Source: Diadema setosum
Taxonomy: Eukaryota > Echinodermata > Echinoidea > Diadematoida > Diadematidae
Assembly (NCBI GenBank): GCA_033980235.1
Contig: CM067067.1
Span: 558,001-622,000, forward strand
Length of the DNA stretch: 64,000 nt
Reading direction: 5' to 3'
How positions within the stretch are numbered: the first letter of the stretch is position 1; every line of letters begins with the position of its first letter. Shown here in pieces: positions 56,601-64,000 of this stretch. The notes under the pieces are model-generated. The model ran no database searches. It was given only the letters and a program-made list of their open reading frames with translations, and had not been told where the DNA came from. Made by a program: the position numbers and the translations under genes.

Positions 56601-59600
56601 CTTTATGAGTTATCGGTTATACTAACTACAAAATATGACTCGCTCATTGAATTCATATAGTCTCCTATGTCTTTACGTATCTAGTGAATGACTATATCAG
56701 AAGTTTACCTTTAGGCCGATTTGTCTTCTTATTTTCTTCTTTGTCCGTCACTAACTTTCTCAGGCAATTGCTGCAGCACAAACTCAGAAGGGACCGAACT
56801 GGGCTGCCATGTCCTACCCATACACGCCGCTGAGACCTGTAAGTATATAACAAAAAGGATGCATATTTACTTTTCGTATTCTTTCCTTTCTTCATGACAT
56901 TAGAAAAATATGTTGCGATCTTGTTTGGGGTTTTGTTGACATCACCCATTCTCGAAATTGTCCTGCACATAATTTCCTAGACTTTTCAGAGCAGAGGTTC
57001 CTCACCTCAGGAAAGGTATCTTCTGTATATGTTATTCAAAATGTCAATATTATATCATAGTAACATTTGACTATATTATGATTGGAATAAATGTTTGCGA
57101 ACGAGTACGTCACGTGCCAGTCGTTGACAATCAAACTGCTCGTAGTAATTTATACAAAGTCCTGTAATATTCCCTGAACATTGCAATTAGATTGATGCTT
57201 TCACAAGTGTTAATGTACCAACAGGTTTGAAAATCACTTTTCTTGATCTACCACACAGGGTCGACCAGGATCTCCCGGCTATGCAGGAACTCGTGGATCA
57301 AGGGTAGATACAGCATTCTCTTAATGCTCTATGCGAATTACATTATATTTGTCACTGTGTACAATTATTTTTTCATGATAGAAATACAGTATTAAAACTA
57401 TTAGAATATATATGTAAAATCTTCAATGCTGACTCTGTTTCGTGTGATAAAGATAAATGGAATTTTAGGAAAGGAATCATTAGCTTTATCGAAGAATAAT
57501 TTTCCTTATTACTACCAGTAATCCATGGCTACAGAGTGAATCTGAGGAAAGAAAAAAGCGCTGTGACATCTTCATAGACTAATTACTTCATAATTCAGTC
57601 TTCACTAATTTGTGTGAAAGTGAATAGGTAATGAACAATGTACGTATTTTATAATGTCAAAACATTGTCATGGCATCGTTTCTAGTTCATAAAAATAGCG
57701 ATTAAATCTGAAGTACGGTGTGATAACGTTGTTTCGTTCTCCTCCTTAGGGAGCCGTTGGATTGCCAGGACCACCCGGTGCACCAGGACCAAGTGGACAA
57801 ATCGTAGGTTTCAAGTCTTTCTTATTTTGGTTGCTAAAACATCAAGATGCACTTGATTTGCATGCTGACATGATATAACATCATATATACATACGCACAT
57901 ACACACTTACATAGATACATACATACATTCATACATACATACATGCAGAGCTAAGTATATTTCCTGATGTTGTTCAAACAAGTTGGGTGTAATCGTATTC
58001 AATTGTACATAATCAGATAATTAAAACCAGATTCTAAGGACAGTGAGAAGAAACTATTGTTTAACATCGAATTGGAGCCCGTCAATTGTGGATAATACTG
58101 AAATATATAATTCTTCGTCCTACTCCAGATTATTCTCATGAAGATCGGGATAAGATAAAGTATAAAAATCCAACCATACAACAAACGAAAAAAAAAGATA
58201 ACAGATTAGACGTGACTGTCATGCCAAATCGTGCCATATTGTATATACTGGTAGATGGAATGTGGATTATATGGATTACACTTTCTCCTCTCTCTCCTTA
58301 CCTGTGTCATATGTCAATATTAGTGTGTGTATTGTTGGTCTTTCTCGTCTAAAGTCCTATCTTTCCCTTACTCATACTTGCCTTAGGGAATCGGTGGTCC
58401 CCGCGGCCCACGAGGAGACGACGGACTTGATGGCAAAGACGTAAGTATCCTTAATTCATATTCCACAGTTGTATCAAAAGCCAAGACACAAGATTATTGA
58501 CACAACATGAAATGCCGTAATATTATCATGAGATACATACACAGATCTCTGTAAGAAAATGAAGCTTAAAGGATAAATACTCTGTGATATTAGCAAGGCT
58601 TCTCTACAGCCACGTTCAAATCTGCATTGTTGAGAGTTCACGAGAGGATTAACGTACCTGTGTACAGTATAGAGTTGTGTTTTCCTGTGTGTCTCAGTGT
58701 ATGCTAAAACGATGGGTTTCGTCACTTTGGAGAGAACGTCAATGCAAGATTTTTACCTAAAGTCAAGCCTTAATTGATACCCCACGTTTTGTCTTTATTC
58801 GACACGTCGTGTACACTGAGCGGAACCAAAACCGTCCATTAAGCCCCTTTTACACTTTCACGGATTGCTTCACGGATGACCACGGATCGTCATCCGTGGT
58901 GTTCCGGCATGCAAAATATCGATTTTCCTCTCAATGCCGCGGCATGCCGGTGTGAATACGATCCCTACTGGGTGTCTACACGGACAAGTACGGAAGCTAC
59001 AAGGACAAGTAGGGTGCCTACACGGACAGACAAGGAATGAACGCGGACCACAGCGGAAACGATACGGAGCTAACACGGATATCAAGGAAGAGCACGGATG
59101 CAACTTGGTCCCTTCGCGGTCTTTACATGGATATACCCAAAGAGTTGACACATGACATTTGCTTTTGCTTTTGATACTTTATCATTTTTCGGGCGACATG
59201 CTTCCAGAGGTAAGTATAAACCTGTAACAAGCAGACCAGAAAATCTACAGCAGCCTACATACGCATCTGCTTGTTCGACATCAAAAAGGCATATCTCTTT
59301 GTTGCAAAATCTCATTTTGCGGGAACATCATAACATAAACAAAGCAAAACAAACTAAGACAAATCAAAAGACCAAAAAAAAAAAAAAGACAGCAGGAAGA
59401 TGTGTGTGGGTCACTGAAGCTTCTCATGCGATATAGACCTACTAACAGTAAGAGGAGTCGATTGGGGGGGGGGGGGAGCTCTAGATGTGAGCAAATTTCA
59501 TTGACTTTCTGAGCTTGTATTGACAAAATGCACGAATTTCTCATCCCGGATGGAACCGATGCTGATACGGACGTCCCGATGTTTTCACGGAGGCAACACG

Positions 59601-59888
59601 GAGTAGCAGGTGCCTACAAGGAAGGAATACGGATGCAACACGGAGTAGACGGTGCCAACAAGGAAGAGTTTGTATTGATTTTCATCCGTGATGTCCGGGA
59701 TGAAAAATTAAGCAAGCTCAATTTTTTCAGCGGACAAGCCGGATGATCAAGGATAATGCTGGATGACTTCACGGTGTCAACACGGTCTTACCGGAAACAG
59801 TACGGATGATCCCGGATCGACGATCCGTGGTCATCCGTGGTGCAATCCGTGAAAGTGTAAAAGGGGCTTTAGAGGGAGATTAGAGGCG

Positions 59889-59925
<37 letters not shown>

Positions 59926-62900
59926 AAAATGATCTTTTAAAGTGACTAATTTGATTTCTTGTCCCGATTCATATAAGTGTTAATATGAATGTATCATTTC
60001 AGTTTTCTATTATCAATTTCCTCAAGCTAATAAAAATATGATAAATCAAAAACTCATAATCATATAAACTGCCAGCTGAATTGTTCTTGGTCTAAAAACA
60101 TATGGTTCCCCATTTTATTCTAAATATATATGTTTGTGGGTTGTGGGTGGGGTGTTAGTGTGTCTGTGTGTGTGTGTGTGTGTACGTCAATCACACATGT
60201 GGAATTTTATGCTCTATAGTATGATGTTCTTCTCGTAAGTACTGTCAGATTTGCTCATTTCATAATACTGAACTAAATATTATTATCTTATTTTTGTCTT
60301 CTATAGGGCAAGAATGGACTCGCTGGAGAAATTGGACCTGCTGGAGAGAACGGAAGAAGTGTGAGTGAGCTTGGTTATAATATCCCAGTTACTCATCGTA
60401 AACACCTTCCTCTTTTCTTTCATGCTGGCACACTGGAGTATAGTAGTTAATTGAACTTGTGTGCATCTGATGAAACCACTATTATACAGCAATTCATCAA
60501 AATATTATAACCAGCTGAAGAAAACAAGCAGACAGCAATCACGACAAGCGAGGACTGTTTATTAATTCAGTATTTTATTGTCGTGTTCGAAAACAAGATC
60601 TTAATAATGATTTTCCTTTAGTTATTTTTTTCTACACATTCTTGCCCCTAAGTTTTTTCTCATCCTATTATACTGTTTTCGTTTGACAACCCTGCAGGGC
60701 GCCCCCGGAACACCAGGAATGCCAGGAGCGATAGGACACAAGGGATGGACTGTGAGTTACATGTTGATCTAACGCCCCTGTTTCCCCTTACTCTTGCTGA
60801 TCTTCAAGAGCATCGTTGTACAGTATCTTCCACAGTAACATACACTGTGTATAATGATATACATAATCGTTTATGCTTGTATCTCGTAAAAGGTAATGTA
60901 TGGTCTCCCCGACCTTTTCACCATAGATCCTGAATGTTAAGCACTTAGTTTAGCATATATGATAGTAGGTGTGATAAATGATAATAATGTGTACATTTGC
61001 TTATTTTATGAAAGTATTGACAATATCATGACATTTCAACATCGTGCTGGACTGCGTTGCAGGGACGAATGGGCAGACGAGGAGCCCAGGGAGACCGCGG
61101 AGAAGGAGGTGCATCTGGCATTGATGGCGCCCCTGGCAGTGCAGGACCGGTCGGAAATACTGTAAGTTTGAAATGCTTGAATAAAGGAGCTAGACCCCAT
61201 CCCAGACTTTCATTCGCAAAGTAGGATTACTGTTAATTAAAGGCACCGAACACAAGTGATGCAATCCTACGATAGCCAGGTACTCGACCTGTGACTCGAC
61301 AGGACGTGCAGTGTTGTAGAGGGAGTAAGGAGGAAACAAACTTCGCTGTCTAAGATACCCTGTTTTGATTTGTTTTTTGCTCAGTTGCCATTTTAAACTA
61401 TTTGGATAAGCAACGTCAACACAGAGCGAAGAGAAATGGATCGTGTTTAACTTTTATATGCACAATATCACTGCGAAATGGGGAGGAGATTCATATAATT
61501 TACCCACATCTTACTAGTACTGTTTTTACGTTGAACATGTTGAACATTTTGCAATCTTGTCAGAAAATCGCGCATGCTGATACATCCTGCAGTACATTGA
61601 TAGTGAATATCACACACAGAGCAGACACCAGTTTATCTACATTTTAATCACTCGCCCTGAGTGAGAGATATTCACCTTTACTATTAGATGTTCAACAACT
61701 TTGTGTTTATGTCATATGTTATTGTGTATATTAAAGTAGATTTCTTCTATCATCTCATTGCCACTAAGACTATGATGGTTGTATCAACGATGTGTTTTGC
61801 ACAGAGTTAGAAGTTCTTCTTCTTTTTAATAATAATAATAATAATAATAATACAATACCTTTATAAGGCGCTTAATACAGATGTTTCTAAGCGCACATTT
61901 TACCGGAAAATTAATATTTAGACCAAAGTATACCAAAATACAAATACAAAAATACAAAAAAAAAATAAAATAGATACAGTGTATAAATGCGATAAGTACT
62001 GAAAATCAAAATTAGTGTGCACCTCCATCGACCGCCCCACAACTGGACCATTCCAAAGGACTATCTACTGAAAAGATAAGTCTTCAGCAGAGTCTTAAAC
62101 TGATTAACGGAAGTAACTTGATGTATATAGACAGGTAGAGAATTCCAAAGAGAAGGGGCAATTGTAGAAAAAGCACGATCACTGTATTTTGTGGAAGTAC
62201 GAGGTCCAGGAGTCAATTGCATTGTAGAGGATGAACGGAGGGATCTTGAGGAAGTAATGGAACGTAAAGAGACAAGATCTGTGAGATACTTGGGGGCTTG
62301 CCCATTCGAAATTTTGTATGTAAGCAAAAGAAGTTTAAAAGACATGCGGTGATGTATGGGCAGCCAGCTGAGAGAACAGAGGATTGGAGTAATGGGTTCG
62401 GATTTCTGGAGAGGGAGACAAGTCTTGCGGCAGAATTTTGTATCCGTTGAAGTGGGAATAAATGTGTCTGAGGGAGGTTAGAAAATATGAAATTGCAATA
62501 ATCTACATGACAAGAAACAAATGCATGAGTTAATTTGGCAGATGTAGGTCGGTCAAGTAGTTTCCTTATCTTCCCAATTTTGAACAATCCAAAAGATGCT
62601 GCCTTACAAATGTGCTTAATGTGTTGTTGAATGGTAAATTTTTGTCAATGATCAAACCAAGATCGCGTACCCATTCACTACACTTGGTAGAAACATTGTC
62701 AGAGACAAAATCTGGGAATGAATTGGTGTTTCTATGTTTGGAATATATATGGATCATCTCTGATTTTTGTTCATTGAGGCAAAGCTTGTTGTTTGAGGAC
62801 CAGATTTTGATGTCCTCAAGACAGTTTTGAAGCTTTTGAGCTGCTTCAGCCTTCTTATTTGGTTTGAGTGTAACTTTTTCTCCTTCTTCTTCTTCTTCTT

Positions 62901-63924
62901 CTTCTTCTTCTTCTTCTTCTTCTTCTTCTTCTTCTTGTCCCACACAGGGAGCACGTGGTTTGACTGGAGCTACCGGTGCAACCGGACCAAAGGGACCAGC
63001 CGTACGTATCATTGCCCCATTGTGAATTACAGTGTAATCTATGTCTCACTTGAATACTTGCCATTCGTCGAAATACTTTGTGTGTGCTCTATCAATTTTT
63101 ATCTTTCATTATGATGATATTACCAATTGCAAAAGAAAAGAAGAAATATATAGTTTGTCTACAGTATAGTTATTTATCATTTGAATCAAGTTACCCAGAT
63201 AAATTACTCCACCTCTTGAATGAAGGACCATTTATAGCCAGACAGTCTTTGTTGATCAACCTGCACCAATGTATTTGTTTACGACGGCTGATTATCTTAA
63301 CCACTTGTCTTTATACTTGTTTATGGCTACAGGGTCAACGGGGAACTACTGGCGAGCAGGGCGCACAGGGCTCTACTGTAAGTTCATTTCCTCAGATAAT
63401 TCTTTTCTTTTTTCTGAAGGGCCTACATCTATGACACGGGTTTCAATAGCAGTTTTCATTTACAAGCCATGAAAATTGAGATAGATAGCAAATCATTGTA
63501 CAAAACATCGTTATGTCTTCGAATCACCGCTAGTCACATCTAGACATACCTTTGTGTTAGTAGATAGGGCCCCAAAATCCTGTTTGAATATCTCTGCATA
63601 ATATCCATTTATAATGTCGTCTACTCATTTAATCTGAGAGTTTTTGCTGCATTGTCATGAAACATTGGTCACAAAGGCATATTAAATATCTTTTCTAATT
63701 TGTCAAGGAGTATTGCTTGTCGTGAACCCTAATGTTGTTCTTTTGTTCTTTTGTTAGGGATCCATTTCTCTTTATTTTCCTCGTCATTCAAAAGTCTTGT
63801 CAGTTGATATGAAATTGTTTTGTCATGCTTTGATTGAGTCTAAAAACATTGTTTGTTGGCCATCCCATAGGGAAGGACTGGACCTCAAGGACTGCCAGGA
63901 GCACTCGGACTTCATGGAGCCAAG
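32249..63924 (+). CDS. SURF-class fibrillar procollagen alpha chain, 5' part (gene 2, runs off the window)
   Basis: A secreted fibril-forming procollagen of the sea urchin 2-alpha/5-alpha type. The order is: signal peptide; VWC domain; nine SURF modules; minor triple helix; N-telopeptide; start of the major helix. The first coding exon, VWC exon and SURF exons are joined by phase-1 introns, apart from one phase-2 intron inside SURF1. Helix exons are phase 0. The coding exons read without a break to about 1,674 residues at the window edge, the pre-helix part alone being about 1,400. In known echinoderm chains the SURF-bearing N-propeptide is large and may stay on the fibril surface, limiting fibril diameter. 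The ATG at 32249 is chosen because it gives a charged N-region and a hydrophobic core. The C-propeptide is outside the window, so chain identity remains open. Confidence 0.95.
35760..36110. repeat. ATTTC / ACATTTCACTTC minisatellite in gene 2 intron 1
   Basis: Tandem TTTCA pentamers grouped into higher-order units of about 55-70 bases by ATTACATTTCACTTC variants. The 83-residue open frame here is a repeat artefact. Confidence 0.93.
38607..38694. repeat. 44-bp tandem duplication
   Basis: GCCTTTAAACATATTATACA and following bases repeat at 38607 and 38651 with two or so mismatches. Intron 1 of gene 2. Confidence 0.9.
41189..41374 (+). CDS. Gene 2 VWC domain exon
   Basis: A 186-bp phase 1-1 exon encoding one von Willebrand factor C domain. 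It starts PCVYRG and contains ECTTCNC and CCFLCPY, with ten cysteines in the classical VWC spacing. This is the cysteine-rich domain at the N-propeptide start of many fibrillar procollagens, where it can bind TGF-beta/BMP-type ligands. Acceptor ttcagcag, donor gtaagt. Confidence 0.95.
42119..42145. repeat. CA microsatellite
   Basis: (CA)n in the intron before SURF1. Confidence 0.9.
42403..42592 (+). CDS. Gene 2 SURF1, first half
   Basis: Encodes the N-half of SURF module 1, with GEGLWRLSAW and PNPDGRGPR. Ends in phase 2, inside the Arg of the GPR-FGY motif, at donor gttagt. It is the only SURF module here split by an intron. Confidence 0.92.
43041..43294 (+). CDS. Gene 2 SURF1, second half
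   Basis: Continues FGYSRETLD and carries the four cysteines (ECTDMKYIC, GCTRAPEC). Ends phase 1 at donor gtaaat. With the first half, the module is 148 residues. Confidence 0.93.
43802..44245 (+). CDS. Gene 2 SURF2
   Basis: A single 444-bp phase 1-1 exon encoding one 148-residue module: DLDWNLEPLE, VIPGQETSVSID, GLWRMGLFGSRNPDGSG, GCNDYGYLC and CKEQEC. Very close to SURF3 in sequence and exactly equal in length. The acceptor (ccacaag) lacks the usual pyrimidine before AG. Confidence 0.94.
44985..45428 (+). CDS. Gene 2 SURF3
   Basis: A 444-bp phase 1-1 exon, nearest relative of SURF2: ESLDWNLTP, PGQETGVSID, GLWRMGLYGSRN, GCNDFGYVC, TGGENP and CKEQEC. Acceptor gctgaacag, donor gtaagc. Confidence 0.95.
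46781..47206 (+). CDS. Gene 2 SURF4
   Basis: A 426-bp phase 1-1 exon: EDLWKVAAYASKKPDGSGP, RCEDAPYLC, PDESV and TCIDMRDRC. It belongs to the second sequence type (B). Acceptor cactcgcag, donor gtgagt. Confidence 0.94.
47347..47385. repeat. GT microsatellite between SURF4 and SURF5
   Basis: (TG)n in the short 348-bp intron separating the two module exons. Confidence 0.9.
47555..47974 (+). CDS. Gene 2 SURF5
   Basis: A 420-bp phase 1-1 exon: DIDWDAEVGD, QDLWSLGVFAATAPDGSGP, GCDEYRYLC and SCKEQEC (type A). The acceptor (ttcgaaag) has a poor pyrimidine tract; it was placed by phase and alignment, so its start is the least certain of the set. Confidence 0.9.
48981..49427 (+). CDS. Gene 2 SURF6
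   Basis: A 447-bp phase 1-1 exon, 149 residues: VDLWTLSQWGSERADGSGP, MTGLKCPQVKYIC, PDESV and SCFEVPDGAC (type B). Acceptor aatcaacag, donor gtgagg. Confidence 0.95.
50131..50559 (+). CDS. Gene 2 SURF7
   Basis: A 429-bp phase 1-1 exon: DDLDWDMTNGP, GDGLWRIGVFGAQNPQGEGP, GCDSEYKYLC and SCKEQPC (type A). Acceptor cttttggcag, donor gtaagt. Confidence 0.95.
51013..51441 (+). CDS. Gene 2 SURF8
   Basis: A 429-bp phase 1-1 exon: GRDLWGLTTFGSSFPDGRG, MTGLTCNEIRYFC and DCFELNC (type B). Acceptor cataaag, donor gtatga. Confidence 0.93.
51621..52043 (+). CDS. Gene 2 SURF9
   Basis: A 423-bp phase 1-1 exon: NNLWRLETFTANNNDGSG, NCQEPYYLC and SCKLMQC. Last module before the collagenous region. Acceptor cacctccag, donor gtaagt. 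Confidence 0.95.
52650..52663 (+). CDS. Gene 2 candidate 14-bp adaptor exon (alternative to 52826)
   Basis: Between a strong acceptor (tttttatcccag) and donor gtgagg. Entering in phase 1 it completes Q and adds LHKE, leaving in phase 0. An exon of length 3n+2 must lie between SURF9 (phase 1) and the first collagenous exon (phase 0). This candidate and the 11-bp one at 52826 cannot both be used without breaking the frame. Confidence 0.4.
52826..52836 (+). CDS. Gene 2 candidate 11-bp adaptor exon
   Basis: Between acceptor acaacttcag and donor gtgagt. Entering in phase 1 it adds QPPP and leaves in phase 0. Its proline-rich product fits directly before the collagenous VQGRPGPKG exon. Confidence 0.5.
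52940..53010 (-). mobile_element. Small LINE/SINE 3'-tail fragment
   Basis: An ATAATAATAATAG run followed by TTTATAGAGCGCC and GCAAAGCGCTATG. On the minus strand this reads as a stem-like 3' end plus trinucleotide tail, like the end of the LINE fragment at 61.83 kb. Confidence 0.55.
53478..53531 (+). CDS. Gene 2 minor triple-helix exon, 54 bp
   Basis: Encodes VQ, then GRP GPK GAK GEP, then FEIP; phase 0 at both ends. Start of the short N-propeptide helix. Acceptor caatcacag, donor gtacgt. Confidence 0.9.
53622..53652. repeat. CA microsatellite in a minor-helix intron
   Basis: (CA)n about 90 bases past the donor of the 53478-53531 exon. Confidence 0.9.
53889..53957 (+). CDS. Gene 2 candidate non-helical exon, 69 bp
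   Basis: A phase 0-0 frame of 23 codons with EPKFGKDAPF, between acceptor ttgtctataag and a weak donor gtattg. Including or skipping it keeps the frame. If used, it makes a longer non-collagenous interruption in the minor helix. Confidence 0.4.
54011..54031. repeat. Poly-C run
   Basis: About 21 C in a row, one of several long C or G homopolymers in the window (others near 640, 7974, 15316, 15345, 16806 and 21137). Confidence 0.9.
54213..54260 (+). CDS. Gene 2 minor triple-helix exon, 48 bp
   Basis: Encodes P, then GMV GPP GRP GLA GPP; acceptor ctttccctag, donor gtaagt. Confidence 0.93.
54857..55077. mobile_element. Foldback element with arms of about 85 bp
   Basis: The left arm (AACGACTGGGGAACAAATT, TCGTAGTAAGGTGTACGACG) returns inverted at 55005-55077 (CGTCGTACACCTTACTACGA, AATTTGTACCCCAATCGTT). 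Open frames on both strands are mirror products of the palindrome. Lies in a minor-helix intron of gene 2. Confidence 0.85.
55436..55489 (+). CDS. Gene 2 minor triple-helix exon, 54 bp
   Basis: Six triplets beginning GYR GKR GPE and ending GDR; acceptor tccttccag, donor gtaagt. Confidence 0.95.
55656..55733 (+). CDS. Gene 2 minor triple-helix exon, 78 bp
   Basis: Begins GEE GSD, ends with three GPP triplets and a GE completed by Ala of the next exon; 78 is not a multiple of 9, as expected at a helix junction. Acceptor acatcccag, donor gtaaga. Confidence 0.94.
56764..56838 (+). CDS. Gene 2 N-telopeptide exon, 75 bp
   Basis: Encodes AIAAAQTQKGPNWAAM and a tail of SYPYTPLRP, linking the minor helix to the major helix. 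The Lys in TQKG is the likely lysyl-oxidase cross-link residue, comparable to the telopeptide Lys of vertebrate chains (YDEKS). The stretch around AAAQ could be the N-proteinase region, but no canonical site was recognised. Acceptor ctttctcag, donor gtaagt. Confidence 0.92.
57259..57303 (+). CDS. Gene 2 first major-helix exon, 45 bp
   Basis: Five triplets, GRP GSP GYA GTR GSR. The size equals vertebrate COL1A1 exon 7. Acceptor ccacacag, donor gtagat. Confidence 0.94.
57750..57803 (+). CDS. Gene 2 major-helix exon, 54 bp
   Basis: Six triplets, including GLP GPP GAP GPS, which aligns with GLP GPP GAP GPQ near the start of vertebrate type I helices. Acceptor cctccttag, donor gtaggt. Confidence 0.95.
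58387..58440 (+). CDS. Gene 2 major-helix exon, 54 bp
   Basis: Six triplets beginning GIG GPR GPR GDD and ending GKD; acceptor tgccttag, donor gtaagt. Confidence 0.95.
58841..59868. mobile_element. 1 kb terminal-inverted-repeat element of CACGGA phrases
   Basis: Left end AAGCCCCTTTTACACTTTCA and right end TGAAAGTGTAAAAGGGGCTT are exact complements, and pairing continues through CGGATTGC / GCAATCCG. The interior is full of ACACGGA, CACGGATG and ACAAGGA words. No transposase. Intron of gene 2. Confidence 0.88.
59896..59922. repeat. GA microsatellite
   Basis: (GA)n just outside the 1 kb element. Confidence 0.9.
60307..60360 (+). CDS. Gene 2 major-helix exon, 54 bp
   Basis: Six triplets beginning GKN GLA GEI and ending GRS; acceptor cttctatag, donor gtgagt. 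The preceding intron carries the 1 kb element at 58841-59868. Confidence 0.95.
60698..60751 (+). CDS. Gene 2 major-helix exon, 54 bp, with N-side cross-link-position lysine
   Basis: Six triplets ending GAI GHK GWT. The Lys is helix residue 84, one triplet off the vertebrate residue-87 cross-link Lys; the helix here starts one triplet later. Acceptor ccctgcag, donor gtgagt. Confidence 0.95.
61063..61161 (+). CDS. Gene 2 major-helix exon, 99 bp
   Basis: Eleven triplets beginning GRM GRR GAQ and ending GNT. The size equals a fused 54+45 pair (vertebrate COL1A1 exons 12 and 13). Acceptor gcgttgcag, donor gtaagt. Confidence 0.95.
61826..62878 (-). pseudogene. 5'-truncated, frameshifted LINE reverse transcriptase (CR1/L2/Jockey-type)
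   Basis: On the minus strand, three overlapping frames give consecutive parts of a reverse-transcriptase C-terminus. The first (about 62870-62566) has SSNNKLCLNEQKSEMIHIY and VRDLGLIIDKNLPF. The second (62587-62213) has IGKIRKLLDRP, HVDYCNFIFSNLP and RIQNSAARLV. The third (62345-62061) has FKLLLLTYKISNGQAPKYL and LWNSLPVYI. These motifs belong to the fingers/thumb-distal region and tail of non-LTR elements. At least two frameshifts make it dead. The 3' end runs to a trinucleotide (AAT)n tract at 61827-61851, typical of such tails. Confidence 0.88.
62881..62936. repeat. TTC microsatellite forming a splice polypyrimidine tract
   Basis: (TTC)n lies between the truncated end of the LINE fragment and acceptor tcccacacag of the exon at 62948. 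Confidence 0.93.
62948..63001 (+). CDS. Gene 2 major-helix exon, 54 bp
   Basis: Six triplets beginning GAR GLT GAT GAT and ending GPA; donor gtacgt. The acceptor pyrimidine tract is a (TTC)n microsatellite at the edge of a LINE fragment. Confidence 0.95.
63333..63377 (+). CDS. Gene 2 major-helix exon, 45 bp
   Basis: Five triplets, GQR GTT GEQ GAQ GST; acceptor tggctacag, donor gtaagt. Confidence 0.94.
63871..63924 (+). CDS. Gene 2 major-helix exon, 54 bp (last in window)
   Basis: Six triplets beginning GRT GPQ GLP and ending GAK; acceptor catcccatag, donor gtcagt. The gene continues past the window. Confidence 0.95.
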
Positions 63925-64000
63925 GTCAGTTGGAAGAAATGACTCAACTAAATTGTTTCGAACAGGCCTCACCGTTTGCCTTACGAAACTCACTTGTATT

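Noticed and set aside
58934..59155. 73-residue frame with repeated LHGQ-type words
   Set aside because: The repetition comes from the CACGGA phrase interior of a TIR element, not from a protein repeat family.
63758..63790. Possible collagen exon after TTGTTAG (starts GGATCC)
   Set aside because: The following codons do not continue Gly-X-Y and there is no fitting donor.

Overview
This window is animal genomic DNA, most likely from a sea urchin or another echinoderm. Its genes are split into many short exons with GT-AG introns, repeats are abundant, and one gene carries nine copies of the four-cysteine SURF (sea urchin fibrillar) module known from echinoderm fibrillar procollagens. The window holds two fibrillar collagen genes, head to tail on the + strand, each cut by a window edge.

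Gene 1 (3160-11655) is the 3' end of a fibrillar procollagen alpha chain. Fifteen exons encode the last 210 residues of perfect Gly-X-Y helix, a C-telopeptide and a complete C-propeptide (COLFI domain), followed by a roughly 1 kb 3' UTR with two AATAAA signals. Its C-propeptide has seven of the eight usual cysteines. The third (in the vertebrate Asn-Gln-Gly-Cys motif) is Ser, which suggests a chain that cannot homotrimerise normally.

About 12.65-32.05 kb is intergenic. I found no believable gene there, only foldback and inverted-repeat elements, microsatellites and unusual arrays of degenerate short phrases (GTTCGTTATTCCGAA-type and CACGAGT-type).

Gene 2 (32249 to beyond 63924) is the 5' part of a second fibrillar procollagen of the SURF class, like the sea urchin 2-alpha and 5-alpha chains. 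In order it encodes a signal peptide, an 8.8 kb first intron, a 10-Cys VWC domain, nine SURF modules (about 140-149 residues each), a tiny phase-adapting exon, a minor triple helix, an N-telopeptide with a cross-linking-type Lys, and the first 171 residues of the major helix. Helix exon sizes (45, 54, 54, 54, 54, 99, 54, 45, 54) match the start of the vertebrate COL1A1 helix with one 54+45 pair fused. The two products would act in the extracellular matrix as fibril-forming collagen and may assemble together, but that is inference.

Introns of both genes carry mobile-element debris: TTAACCCTAA-ended elements, large palindromes, a 1 kb terminal-inverted-repeat element at 58.84-59.87 kb, and a frameshifted LINE reverse-transcriptase fragment at 61.82-62.88 kb. 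A (TTC)n tract at that fragment's edge serves as the polypyrimidine tract of a collagen splice acceptor.

Exon boundaries were read by hand from reading frame, Gly-X-Y register, intron phase and splice consensus. All listed exons join in frame.
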